A stretch of DNA of 64,000 bases from contig CAJUHT010000001.1 in NCBI GenBank assembly GCA_910586035.1, forward strand, positions 154,806 through 218,805, in the 5' to 3' direction. The notes below the pieces were generated by a model, which did not search any database, was not told the DNA's origin, and saw only the letters and a program-made list of their open reading frames with translations. The stretch comes from an uncultured Christensenella sp. (lineage in GTDB: Bacteria; Bacillota; Clostridia; Christensenellales; Borkfalkiaceae). The translations under genes and the position numbers were made by a program. This document shows positions 8,686-17,222 of the stretch, one piece after another (within the stretch, counting starts at the first letter, position 1; every line of letters starts with the position of its first letter).

Positions 8686-10041
8686 TTAATTTTTATTTGA
8701 ATGAATGGGCGCGGGAATAATGCCGCCGCGTCTTATAAATTTTGCGCTTGACTTGTCGTGCACAGGCATAATGGGCGCGCGCCCTAAAAGTCCGCCGAAA
8801 TTGACCTCCTCGCCAACGCCCTTCCCTGGAACGGGAATGACCCTTACGGCGGTAGTCTTATTGTTTATCATACCGATTGCCGCCTCGTCGGCGATTATGG
8901 CGCTGATGGTTTCCGCGGAAGTGTTTCCCGGTATGGCTATCATATCCAACCCCACCGAACATACGGCGGTCATAGCTTCGAGCTTGTCCAGATTTATGTC
9001 GCCGCGTTCCGCCGCTTCTATCATTCCTATATCTTCGGAAACGGGAATAAACGCACCGGAAAGCCCTCCCACCATAGAGCTTGCCATAACGCCGCCCTTT
9101 TTAACCGCGTCGTTAAGCATAGCAAGGCAAGCCGTCGTGCCGTGAGTGCCCACGCTTTCCAGCCCGATTCCTTCGAGAATCTGCGCAACCGAATCGCCGC
9201 GCGCGGGTGTGGGAGCAAGCGACAAATCGACTATACCGAACCTTGCGTTCAACCTCTTAGCCGCCTCTTTGGCGATAAGTTGTCCCGCCCTCGTTATCTT
9301 AAACGCCGTACACTTGATTGTTTCGGCAAGTTCCGCCAAATCCGCTTCGGGAACGGCTTCAACGGCGTGCTGAACTACGCCCGGACCAGACACGCCGACG
9401 TTAATTACCGTGTCGCTTTCGCCTACGCCGTGGAAAGCGCCCGCCATAAAGGGGTTGTCCTCCACCGCATTACAGAAAACAACAAGTTTTGCGCAACCGA
9501 AGCCGTCTTTCTCGGCGGTCGCCGAAGCGGTATCTTTAATTACCTGACCCATCAGCCTTACGGCGTCCATATTTATGCCCGACTTGGAAGAGCCGACGTT
9601 GACCGAAGAACAGAGCATTTCCGTACTTGCCAATACTTCGGGTATGCTCTTTAAAAATATCTCTTCGTAGTCCGCCGTACCCTTGTGGACAAGCGCGGAA
9701 TAGCCGCCCAAAAAGTCGATACCGAGCGTTTGGGCGGCGCGGTCGAGCGCACGACCTATGAGCGGCGCCTTTTCGGGGAACGCCGCGCATACCAAGCTTA
9801 CGGGAGTTACCGAAACCCTTTTGTTTACAATAGGAATACCGTATTCGCCCGACAGTTCGCGCGTTACTTTAACTATGTTTTCGGCTTTTTTGCATACGCG
9901 GTCGTATACAGCCTGCGCGGTTGCTTCCCCCGTAGCCCTTACGCAGGGCAACAGCGATATGCCCATAGTTACCGTTCGTATGTCGAGATGCTCTCTTTCG
10001 ACCATCTCAATCGTTTCAAGCACGTGTTTATAATTGAACAT
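8686..10041 (-). CDS. UPF0210 (DUF711, PFL-like) family protein
   Basis: Conserved protein of 451 residues whose fold is related to glycyl-radical-type enzymes, but which has no established reaction. I start it at ATG 10041 (MFNYKHVLETIEM) because GGTGG lies 3-8 nt upstream; the longer opening runs into the ACT-domain gene. Family-like segments include LDIRTVTMGISLLPC, NVGSSKSGINMDAV, INVGVSGPGVV and AIPGNTSAETI. It is paired with the small ACT-domain gene just upstream, as in many Firmicutes, so the ACT protein probably senses a small molecule for it; that role is inference. Confidence 0.9.
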   Translation of the reverse strand: MFNYKHVLETIEMVEREHLDIRTVTMGISLLPCVRATGEATAQAVYDRVCKKAENIVKVTRELSGEYGIPIVNKRVSVTPVSLVCAAFPEKAPLIGRALDRAAQTLGIDFLGGYSALVHKGTADYEEIFLKSIPEVLASTEMLCSSVNVGSSKSGINMDAVRLMGQVIKDTASATAEKDGFGCAKLVVFCNAVEDNPFMAGAFHGVGESDTVINVGVSGPGVVQHAVEAVPEADLAELAETIKCTAFKITRAGQLIAKEAAKRLNARFGIVDLSLAPTPARGDSVAQILEGIGLESVGTHGTTACLAMLNDAVKKGGVMASSMVGGLSGAFIPVSEDIGMIEAAERGDINLDKLEAMTAVCSVGLDMIAIPGNTSAETISAIIADEAAIGMINNKTTAVRVIPVPGKGVGEEVNFGGLLGRAPIMPVHDKSSAKFIRRGGIIPAPIHSNKN

Positions 10042-10049
10042 ACGCCACC

Positions 10050-10319
10050 TCAAACGCCGTGCATAACGTTAAAAATATCTTCGTGCTGAACGCGCACAGA
10101 CATTCCTATCTTTTCGCCCATAACCCGACTTTCTTCCGCAAGGTCGGCAAGTTTTAAGGTTGCTTTCGATACGTCTACAATCATAATCATTGCAAAATAA
10201 TCTTCTAAAATCGTCTGACTAATATCGAGAATGTTTACACCTTTTTCGGCAAGGAAGGTGCTTACGCGGGAAATTATACCCGTTTTATCCTTTCCTACCA
10301 CGGTAACTACTGCACGCAT
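10050..10319 (-). CDS. ACT domain protein (UPF0237 family)
   Basis: An 89-residue protein that is almost only one ACT domain: MRAVVTVVGKDKTGIISRVSTFLAEKGVNILDISQTI is the classic beta-alpha-beta start with the ligand-binding GKD-GI turn. ACT domains bind amino acids or similar small ligands. Stand-alone members are normally encoded next to a UPF0210 gene, as here, with 8 nt between stop and next start. Target and ligand are not known. Confidence 0.92.
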   Translation of the reverse strand: MRAVVTVVGKDKTGIISRVSTFLAEKGVNILDISQTILEDYFAMIMIVDVSKATLKLADLAEESRVMGEKIGMSVRVQHEDIFNVMHGV

Positions 10320-10334
10320 ATTTTTATCTCCTGT

Positions 10335-10949
10335 TCAGTGCCGCTTGTCGGAAGCGGGCACGGTAAAATCTATAAACGTATTAAACGCCGTTACGGAAGT
10401 CTTTAAAGACATCGACCAATTCGCTACAATCCCCACAGTCCAATTTACGGGCATACAGCCGTATATTTCCGAGCGGCTGTCAATGCTCACGTTGCGGTTA
10501 TCCCCCATACAGAACATTTTACCCTCGGGAACGGTGATTTCGTCGAAATTATTTTCGGAAGGGGTATTATTCTCCGCCAACACGTAAGGTTCGCTCTTGA
10601 CTTCGCCGTTAAGATACAAAACTCCGTCTATTATCTTCACGGTATCCCCGCCCAAAGCTATTACGCGCTTTATAATGGTTTTATGGTCGGTTTCTATAAC
10701 CACAATATCGCCGCGACGCGGCTTGTTGTCCCTGAAAGCGTAAACATAATCGCCGCCCTCCGCATCCTTGCTCGGCGCGCCTATTAACGTGCCCGACATT
10801 GACGAACCGACAACGTACACCTTGAAATATATTAACGCAAACGCCATTCTGAGCACTGCGACGATTACCAGCAACCACAGCAAAACTCCCGCAATTACGC
10901 TTACGATATTTAAACTTCGGTTTCTTCCGTTAAGATATTTATTTTGCAT
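10335..10949 (-). CDS. lepB: Signal peptidase I (bacterial Ser/Lys type)
   Basis: Membrane-bound serine protease that removes signal peptides from exported proteins. It is 204 residues with one N-terminal transmembrane segment (about residues 14-40). The catalytic Ser50 is in VVGSSMSGTL, where the usual Pro after SMx is replaced by Gly; the catalytic Lys94 is in IIKRVIALGGDTV; and the box near the C-terminus is MGDNRNVSIDSR, with Asn-Val in place of the common Asn-Ser. It follows the hydrolase-like gene by 6 nt. It differs from the SipW-type peptidase at 57226-57879, so the window encodes two kinds of signal peptidase. Confidence 0.93.
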   Translation of the reverse strand: MQNKYLNGRNRSLNIVSVIAGVLLWLLVIVAVLRMAFALIYFKVYVVGSSMSGTLIGAPSKDAEGGDYVYAFRDNKPRRGDIVVIETDHKTIIKRVIALGGDTVKIIDGVLYLNGEVKSEPYVLAENNTPSENNFDEITVPEGKMFCMGDNRNVSIDSRSEIYGCMPVNWTVGIVANWSMSLKTSVTAFNTFIDFTVPASDKRH

Positions 10950-10955
10950 TTATTA

Positions 10956-12629
10956 TTAAAGCCAAATTAAATTATTCAGAGCAAACTTTCCGCTGCCCTT
11001 TACGGACAATGACTGACAGTCGACAAAATTTGTAAGCGAAATGCCGTTACCGTTTTTAAACAGCTTTGCCCTAAGCGTCTGACTCTGCCAAACTCCGCCA
11101 AGAATATACAGTTTAACCGAATAAACAAGCCCGTCGTTTTTGTTCTTTAAACCTACTTCCAAAGTTATGTCCTCTTCCGAACACACGTCGAGTTTTAAAA
11201 TGCTGTCCTTATCGGGGCAAAACTGCTTACTCTTAATTCTGTAAGTTAAAAGTCCGCACTTTGAATACACGCCTTCGAGCCCGTCGTATTTTACGATTTT
11301 TGGCAATGCTTCGTCGTCGGTAAGCAGTATGCCGCCCACCGCGCTACCCGAGCAATCGGCAATCGAAAAACAGTCCTTACCGAATTTATTTATATATATA
11401 ATTTTCGACTTAGCCCTTCCGTTCCTGAAACTTCCGCTTATCTTCTTTAACGTCAGCTTCGACCACACCGTAAAACCGTTGGAGTACACGGCATAGCAAA
11501 GCACGAAAATAGCAGAGGTCTTTTCGTAAACGTTTAAATAAAACTCGCTTTCGTGGGAATTTACGTTACGCTTCAAAGGCGCCGCCGTCCAGGCTCGTGT
11601 GGCAAACTCGTAACAGTCCTCCGAAAAGTAAACCCCGCACTTCTCTATAATGCCCAAGCTGTCGCATTCGACTTTTGCAACGAGGTTTTCCTGTTCGTCG
11701 GCAAAAACGTTTACCTTTACGGGCTTAGGGATAAACACGTGCCTGTCTTTAACGTTGCTGTCCAAAAACATAAGCAGGTCGTTTGTAGAACGCGAATCTA
11801 TGCACGACCCGGAATTTACCGAATAGGTTATCGTGCTCTGCCGCGCGTATTCGGGGTTGATTCTCGAATAAGTGTCGTAAGCCCTGTCGTAATCGAAAGC
11901 CGCGTCGTTGGTAGTGCAAAGCATAAGCACGGGGCAACGCACATAGGGCGCGTACGCCTGAGAATCTATACCCGCGACAAATCTGTATCTCTCGTCGTCG
12001 AATTCAGGCTCTTTGCCGCTGAATTTTTCCAGCCCTTTATACGCTTTCCAGCCGCAGGCGCTTACAGTTACCGCGCAGGAAAACTGCGCCGCATACGCCA
12101 GCTTCCACACAATTTCCCCGCCGTCGCGCATACCGATTAGCCCGATTTTATCAGTAGAAAACTTTTCCCTTAAAAATTTGCCCGCATAAATTCCAACGGC
12201 AACCCATTCGTACCAGCAGGTTTGGTTTGCGGCGCCGTCTACAAATTCTTTATACCTTGCGCTTTTAACCGCATTGGCGTACTTTATATTGTTGGGATAC
12301 AGAGTGTACCTTTCCACCCCTTCGCGTTCGCCGCCGTAATCAACGCAGAGCGCGTTGTATCCGCTCTTTACAAAGAAAGCAAGCAGTTGCTCGTCGATTT
12401 CTTCGGTACTGTCCAATAGAATAAGCACGCACTCTTTGGGAGGGTTATTTTCCTTAGTGGCAAGCACGCCGTACACGGTAACTCTGCCCATTCCCGTGTC
12501 CCTGCCCGAAAAATTGAGGTATTCGAACTTAATGCCGTCGTCAATTCTCTCACCGAGAGTTACGGGCATTACTTCGAGCTTGTCGTTGAAGTTTTTCCAT
12601 AGCGATATGGGCGTTATTATGCTTGACAA
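10956..12629 (-). CDS. Alpha/beta-hydrolase-like protein without a recognisable nucleophile
   Basis: A 557-residue protein with no signal peptide. Residues about 40-310 resemble an acetyl-xylan-esterase/dipeptidyl-peptidase-type alpha/beta hydrolase (VLILLDST, YNALCVDYGG, KIGLIGMRDGGEIVW, CPVLMLCTTNDAAFDYD). At the nucleophile elbow the usual G-x-S-x-G reads G-M-R-D-G, with Arg168 in the Ser place, so catalysis is doubtful. The C-terminal 250 residues look beta-rich and are not recognised. The TTG start at 12629 is supported by GGAAGGTGG about 7 nt upstream. It is the first gene of the minus-strand run and lies opposite the DnaD-like gene. Confidence 0.6.
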   Translation of the reverse strand: MSSIITPISLWKNFNDKLEVMPVTLGERIDDGIKFEYLNFSGRDTGMGRVTVYGVLATKENNPPKECVLILLDSTEEIDEQLLAFFVKSGYNALCVDYGGEREGVERYTLYPNNIKYANAVKSARYKEFVDGAANQTCWYEWVAVGIYAGKFLREKFSTDKIGLIGMRDGGEIVWKLAYAAQFSCAVTVSACGWKAYKGLEKFSGKEPEFDDERYRFVAGIDSQAYAPYVRCPVLMLCTTNDAAFDYDRAYDTYSRINPEYARQSTITYSVNSGSCIDSRSTNDLLMFLDSNVKDRHVFIPKPVKVNVFADEQENLVAKVECDSLGIIEKCGVYFSEDCYEFATRAWTAAPLKRNVNSHESEFYLNVYEKTSAIFVLCYAVYSNGFTVWSKLTLKKISGSFRNGRAKSKIIYINKFGKDCFSIADCSGSAVGGILLTDDEALPKIVKYDGLEGVYSKCGLLTYRIKSKQFCPDKDSILKLDVCSEEDITLEVGLKNKNDGLVYSVKLYILGGVWQSQTLRAKLFKNGNGISLTNFVDCQSLSVKGSGKFALNNLIWL

Positions 12630-12752
12630 AGTTCAACCACCTTCCTACCGCAAAGAAGTTATTTTTGCGATATAAATTTATAATATGCCTTTTAAAAAAT
12701 TTTTGCCTACAACGCTAAAATAATAACCGTCGGCATAAATTATTGAAAAGAA

Positions 12753-12781
12753 TTGCTTTTTTCAGTGCCGTGGGTTATAAT
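12753..12781 (+). promoter_or_regulatory. Promoter of the DnaD-like operon
   Basis: TATAAT at 12776-12781 with TTGCTT at 12753-12758, spacer 17 bp. The -35 is weak but the -10 is perfect. It would give a leader of about 90 nt before the gene at 12879. Confidence 0.5.
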
Positions 12782-12878
12782 AATAAACGCATCTACTTAA
12801 AAGGCGATATTATTCATCTTATTTTACATTATATTCCTTTTTGTCGGATAAATCAAGCGATACGCGGGAGTTTTAACT

Positions 12879-14279
12879 ATGGCTTTTATTTCGGTCGCCG
12901 ACGAGTTGACACAAAAATCGGCAACAAGCGTAGAAAACAAATTCATAACTAAATACCTTGCCGAATTGGAGCCCGTATCCGTTAAAGTATATCTTTACGC
13001 GCTGTATCTATATCAAAACGGCAAAACCGCATACACCTTGGAAGATTTTGCTAAAAAACTTAACCTTGACGAGGATACGGTTAAAGATTACTTTGAATAT
13101 CTCGACGAATTCGAACTTGTGTCCGTAACTTCCCGCGCGCCGTTCGAAATAAAGATACTCGACTGCGAAAATTTTTACGGCAAGCCCAAAAAATTGCACC
13201 CCGAAAAATACGAAGGACTTTACGAAGAGATTCAGGCGATTATTTCGGGCAGAATGGTTTCGCAGAACGAATTCAGGGAATATCTCGTTTTACTCGAAGA
13301 CTACGGTTTTGAACGCAACGCGATAGTTATGATTGTAAATTACTGCGTCAACCTCAAAGGCGACAAAATAAACAGCGCTTACATAAAAAAAGTAGCTAAA
13401 AATTTTTACGCCGACGGAGCCACCTCCGCCAAGCAAATCGAAGAAAAGCTATCCTCCTACACCGTTTCAACCTCCTCTTTAATAAAGATTTTCGCCGCCT
13501 GCGGAATAAAGCGCGCACCGGAAGTCGAGGACGGCGAAGCTTTGACGAAGTGGCTTGAAGCAGGTTACACCGAAGAGGCGATAATCAGCGCGGCAAAAGG
13601 CTTTAAAACCAAGTCTATGGAAAAACTTAACCTTGCCATAGAAGAGTTGCTTAAAAACAACAAATTCGACGTCAAGGAAATCGAGGACTACCGCAAGCAG
13701 AAAAATTCTCTCTACGAAACGGCTATTGCGATAGCCAAAGAATTGAGCGTTTATATGCCCGACCCTACCCCGTACGTTGAAAACTACGTTGGAAATTGGT
13801 ATTCGTACGGTTTCAGCGGAGAAGCGTTGCGTAAAATTGCCAATTATTGTTTTTTAAGCGGCAGAAACTCATTTGATTCTGCAAACGACTTTATACATAA
13901 TTTATACCGCGACGCATTTGTTGACGACGACAGCGTAAACAACCTTTTAACTCAACTTGCGGAAGACGATAAATTTATCAAGTCGATACTGACAGCCTGC
14001 GGACTTACGCGTAAAATAATTCCTTATGACAGGCAGGCGTTGAGCCGCTGGCGCGATTGGGGTTTTAACGAAACTATGATTTTGAAAGCCGCCGATATGT
14101 CGGCAGGCAAAAACAACCCCGTGGCGGCTATGAATTATTTGTTGTCCACTTGGAAAAACGGCGGTATTTATACGGTTGAGCAAATTACGGAAACCTCCTC
14201 CGCCAATAAAAAACCTGTAAAGAGAAGCATAACCGAAGAATGGGCTTCGACTATTGAAAAACTCAATTCTTCACACTGA
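12879..14279 (+). CDS. DnaD-like replication initiation protein
   Basis: A 466-residue protein with an N-terminal winged-helix-like region (residues about 25-85: LEPVSVKVYLYALYLYQNGKTAYTLEDFAKKLNLDEDTV) and two DnaB_2/DnaD-type helical repeats further on, seen as IAKELSVYMPDP-YVENYVGNWYSYGFSGEALRKIANYCFLSGR and ILTACGLTRKIIPYDRQALSRWRDWGFNETMILKAAD. The closing W-x-x-x-GF-x-x-x-x-I-x-x-A pattern is typical of DnaD/DnaB remodelling domains that load the replicative helicase. The start has GGGAG 8 nt upstream. It is followed after 16 nt by a second loader-like gene. Confidence 0.75.
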   Translation: MAFISVADELTQKSATSVENKFITKYLAELEPVSVKVYLYALYLYQNGKTAYTLEDFAKKLNLDEDTVKDYFEYLDEFELVSVTSRAPFEIKILDCENFYGKPKKLHPEKYEGLYEEIQAIISGRMVSQNEFREYLVLLEDYGFERNAIVMIVNYCVNLKGDKINSAYIKKVAKNFYADGATSAKQIEEKLSSYTVSTSSLIKIFAACGIKRAPEVEDGEALTKWLEAGYTEEAIISAAKGFKTKSMEKLNLAIEELLKNNKFDVKEIEDYRKQKNSLYETAIAIAKELSVYMPDPTPYVENYVGNWYSYGFSGEALRKIANYCFLSGRNSFDSANDFIHNLYRDAFVDDDSVNNLLTQLAEDDKFIKSILTACGLTRKIIPYDRQALSRWRDWGFNETMILKAADMSAGKNNPVAAMNYLLSTWKNGGIYTVEQITETSSANKKPVKRSITEEWASTIEKLNSSH

Positions 14280-14295
14280 TTAAACGAGGCGCACT

Positions 14296-14889
14296 ATGGA
14301 ACTTACGCAAAGAGAAGACATAATAAAATTTATTATTAAGATACAACTTAATTTTGAAAACGCATACGTAACGACAACGCAACTCGAACGCGAGTTGCTT
14401 GTGGAAAGCTGGTACGAAGCGCTTGGAACTTTGCCGAAAGCAGTTTGCACAGCCGCAGTAAACAACGTTTTAAAAAGGGCAAAATTTGCCCCGCGCCTTG
14501 GCGATATAACGGAAGAAGCCGAAAAGCTGTTAGCCCCCGAAGCCAAGTCCGACGAACAGCTTTGGGCGGAACTTAATTCCGTACTCGCTAAAACTTACGA
14601 TATTTCCCGCTACCTTACCTACCCTCAATACTTTAAGTGGGCTACTCAAAAGCTTGACGAAATTTATGCGGGCTTATCCGACGAACTTAAATTATTTGTT
14701 GTAAACCGTTCCGCTTTAATAGAGCTTGCCGAAATGTCCACGGAAAGCCTGACATTTGAAAGGACGCGTTTTTTTAAACAGATGCCAATACTTAAAAGAC
14801 ACAAAAAAGATACGCAGGCGGCTCAAAAACTGCTTGCCGAAACGCAGGCAAAACAGCTCGCACTTGAAAATAAGAAAAATTCAGATTAA
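14296..14889 (+). CDS. Small helicase-loader/inhibitor-like protein (G39P-like, tentative)
   Basis: A 197-residue protein. Its first 70 residues (IIKFIIKIQLNFENAY, then LLVESWYEALGTLPKAVCTAAVNNVLKRAKFAPRLGDI) resemble the helical N-terminal domain of phage and Firmicutes loader/inhibitor proteins such as G39P, where W-x-x-x-L and the FAP-x-x-x-E/D-I motif recur. There is no Walker A motif, so it is not a DnaI-type ATPase. The C-terminus is Lys/Gln-rich and probably flexible. It is cotranscribed with the DnaD-like gene, which supports a joint role in loading DnaB; direct evidence is absent. Confidence 0.6.
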   Translation: MELTQREDIIKFIIKIQLNFENAYVTTTQLERELLVESWYEALGTLPKAVCTAAVNNVLKRAKFAPRLGDITEEAEKLLAPEAKSDEQLWAELNSVLAKTYDISRYLTYPQYFKWATQKLDEIYAGLSDELKLFVVNRSALIELAEMSTESLTFERTRFFKQMPILKRHKKDTQAAQKLLAETQAKQLALENKKNSD

Positions 14890-14937
14890 AAACAAGGCGT
14901 TTTAAACAGCGCTTTCTTTCAGATATTCTAAAATAAA

Positions 14938-14984
14938 TAGCGCACTTCTTCATCTGCGAAGCATAGTGCGCTATACTTTTTTTT
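14938..14984 (+). terminator. Terminator of the DnaD-like operon
   Basis: Perfect 9-bp stem TAGCGCACT / AGTGCGCTA (14938-14946 and 14965-14973), with an inner TTC/GAA pairing in the loop, followed by eight T (14977-14984). Confidence 0.85.
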
Positions 14985-15024
14985 GCTTATACATCAAATT
15001 AAATCTTATTCACCGTATCACAAT

Positions 15025-15395
15025 TTAATAGCCGTATCTTATAGTGCCCGCGATAAATAACAAAACAAAGAAAAGGAAAACAGAAATTCCAAAAACTATA
15101 TGGCTTGCAATATTGAGCGCTTTATTTTTCTTAATTGTAACAGTTAAAACGGAAAGCGTAACCGATACGACAATTAGAGAGATAGCTCCCCACAAAAGAA
15201 AGGCTATTCCTTCTCTGGCAATTTTATCAAAGATGCTATAATAGTAATACCGCCTATGGATAATTTGCTCCCCGTTTTCATTAAGCCCCGGCAGTAAAGC
15301 TTCATCACAGAAACCTTTATGAAATACAACGGGACAATTATACAATTGATGATTATTTTTACGATTTCAACAATTAACGACGCTCTTTTTCTCAT
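15025..15395 (-). pseudogene. Small three-helix membrane protein, frameshifted
   Basis: A strong ribosome site GGAGG lies 7 nt before ATG 15395, opening MRKRASLIVEIVKII with a first membrane segment. That frame stops at 15204. The continuing sense lies in another frame (15345-15025), with PGLNENGEQIIHRRYYYYSI, two further membrane segments (about LLWGAISLIVVSVTLSVL and IVFGISVFLFFVLLFIAG) and a C-terminal IRYGY. Adding one T to the short T run at 15311-15313 would join the frames into about 123 residues with three membrane helices. The function is unknown. It could be a real lesion or a base-calling error. Confidence 0.5.
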
Positions 15396-15548
15396 AAACA
15401 CCTCCACTTATTATATAAACGCATAAAAACTGAAAATGTCCCACGTTAATGATAAATTGTTTGCCATAATTTCATTAAATTTACAACAATAAAAAGGCAA
15501 AAAGGATTACCTTTAATTTACCACTGCAACACACGGTGTAAAAGCCAT

Positions 15549-16514
15549 TTAATTTGATTGTTCGTCCCTGTCGTCAATTTTCAATTGAACGGCGGTTTCG
15601 TTGGACACAGTTTCTTCTACCCTCAAACTTTCTTCTTCAAACGGATTTACGTGCACGGTAACGTGCTTAACAAGCGGAAAGTTTTGTTCAATGCCGTCGT
15701 GAACGTATTCGGCAATGCCGTGCGCTTTGCTCAACGGAAGATTTTCATTACAGGCTATTTCCAAAACCACGTAAATTCTGTTGCCGAACAGTCTGGTCAT
15801 TAAACTGTCAACGCGTTTAACGCCGTCGCATTTTTCAACAAATTTCCTTATCTCTCCCTCCGTCTTTTCGTCGCACGCCTTATCCGTCATCTTGTTTACA
15901 GCGTCTACAAATATGCTTATAGCCGCCTTTAAAATCAACACGCAGATAACAATCGCGGCAACGCTGTCTAGCACTGGCACGCCGCACATAGCGCCGACTA
16001 TACCCACCAAACTGCCGATTGAAGAAAGAGCGTCGGAACGGTGATGCCAGGCGTCCGCCTTTAAAGCTCCCGAATTTGTCTTTTTGGCCGCCGCCCAAGT
16101 GTACCAGAACATAGCTTCCTTAACGACGATTGATGCGATAGCCGCAGATAATGCAAGATAATCGGGCAATGTCGCCGTCTTATAAGAGCCGTCTATAATA
16201 TTGGTAATTCCACCGTAGCCTATTCCCGCACCGGTTGCAAATAAAAGCCCCGCAAGGAGAATAGCCGCAACGCATTCATATCTTTCGTGCCCGAACTCGT
16301 GGTCCTTATCCGCCGCCTTTGCCGAAACTTTAATACCTATAATTACTATTACGGTAGAAAGTACGTCCGACGCGGAATGAATTGCGTCCGAAATCATTGC
16401 AAGCGAATGCCCAAATATTCCGGCGACAAATTTAAATACGGTGAGAAGTGCGTTGATTATAATTGTTACAATCGACGTCCTCACCGCTATTTTTTCTATT
16501 TCTTTTCCGTCCAT
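15549..16514 (-). CDS. Cation diffusion facilitator family transporter
   Basis: Membrane antiporter of 321 residues exporting a divalent metal (zinc, manganese or iron) in exchange for protons. Six membrane segments cover about residues 12-205. The metal-site motifs are SLAMISDAIHSASD in helix 2 and DAWHHRSDALSS in helix 5. The cytoplasmic C-terminal domain (about 210-300) includes YVVLEIACNENLPLSKAHGIAE and HVTVHVNP, typical of CDF dimerisation domains. The metal cannot be told from the sequence. It stands alone, on the opposite strand from the tRNA-Thr that begins 97 nt beyond its start codon. Confidence 0.93.
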   Translation of the reverse strand: MDGKEIEKIAVRTSIVTIIINALLTVFKFVAGIFGHSLAMISDAIHSASDVLSTVIVIIGIKVSAKAADKDHEFGHERYECVAAILLAGLLFATGAGIGYGGITNIIDGSYKTATLPDYLALSAAIASIVVKEAMFWYTWAAAKKTNSGALKADAWHHRSDALSSIGSLVGIVGAMCGVPVLDSVAAIVICVLILKAAISIFVDAVNKMTDKACDEKTEGEIRKFVEKCDGVKRVDSLMTRLFGNRIYVVLEIACNENLPLSKAHGIAEYVHDGIEQNFPLVKHVTVHVNPFEEESLRVEETVSNETAVQLKIDDRDEQSN

Positions 16515-16553
16515 ATTTAACCTTAAATTTTTGCTATATTACTTGAAAATGAA

Positions 16554-16582
16554 TTGACAATAACAAATAATTAAAATATAAT
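16554..16582 (+). promoter_or_regulatory. Consensus promoter of tRNA-Thr
   Basis: Perfect SigA consensus: TTGACA at 16554-16559, 17-bp spacer, TATAAT at 16577-16582. The mature tRNA begins 28 bp downstream of the -10. Confidence 0.9.
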
Positions 16583-16610
16583 ATTCAAGTAAATAAATTT
16601 TGTTGAATTT

Positions 16611-16686
<76 letters not shown>

Positions 16687-16689
16687 AAG

Positions 16690-16716
16690 AAAACCACCCA
16701 ATGCGGTGGTTTTTTA
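16690..16716 (+). terminator. Terminator of tRNA-Thr
   Basis: Stem AAAACCACC / GGTGGTTTT (16690-16698 and 16705-16713) with a 6-nt loop, running into a T tract. Confidence 0.85.
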
Positions 16717-16812
16717 TTTATATCAGTATGCCACTCTAAAAGACAAATTCTCTTATATAATAACCTGCCCGCCGTAAAAATCGGCGGGCTTTAAAGCAGT
16801 TTGATTTTCCAA

Positions 16813-17154
16813 TTATTTTTTTCTTGCCACGGCAATGCGGATTTTTTTAACGGTAGTTATTCCGCCTGCTTCCGCAATAGCTTCTTCGGGCACCTCGTCG
16901 GGTATATCTTCCATATGTACCTGCAAACCCTCTTTAATCTTCATTCTTACGTACGCGACCGCGCAGGGTTTTTCAACAGTATTGTCGCAATACTTGCAAA
17001 AAGGCGCGTATTTACCGCATAAATCGCCCCTGAGTTTTTGGCTGTTTAAAAACTTATCGTTATCGATTACCTGCTGAATTTCGGCAAGATTTTCCGCCGT
17101 CAACACGTTGGGAAGATGCTTTAACAATTCCAAAGGTGCCTTTTCGTTCCACAT
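16813..17154 (-). CDS. Conserved small protein with a four-cysteine cluster, function unknown
   Basis: A 113-residue soluble protein that I do not recognise. Four cysteines are grouped in LCGKYAPFCKYCDNTVEKPC (about residues 45-64), a spacing that could bind zinc or an iron-sulfur cluster. The rest is mixed charged sequence ending KKIRIAVARKK. There is no signal peptide or membrane segment. It is a single gene between tRNA-Thr and the sugar-phosphate kinase gene, with about 70 bp on its 5' side. Confidence 0.6.
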   Translation of the reverse strand: MWNEKAPLELLKHLPNVLTAENLAEIQQVIDNDKFLNSQKLRGDLCGKYAPFCKYCDNTVEKPCAVAYVRMKIKEGLQVHMEDIPDEVPEEAIAEAGGITTVKKIRIAVARKK

Positions 17155-17222
17155 ATTTGTAGTACCGCCTTGTTTATATACTTATATTATAAATTCTGTT
17201 TCGCCAAAAATCAAGCGTTAAA

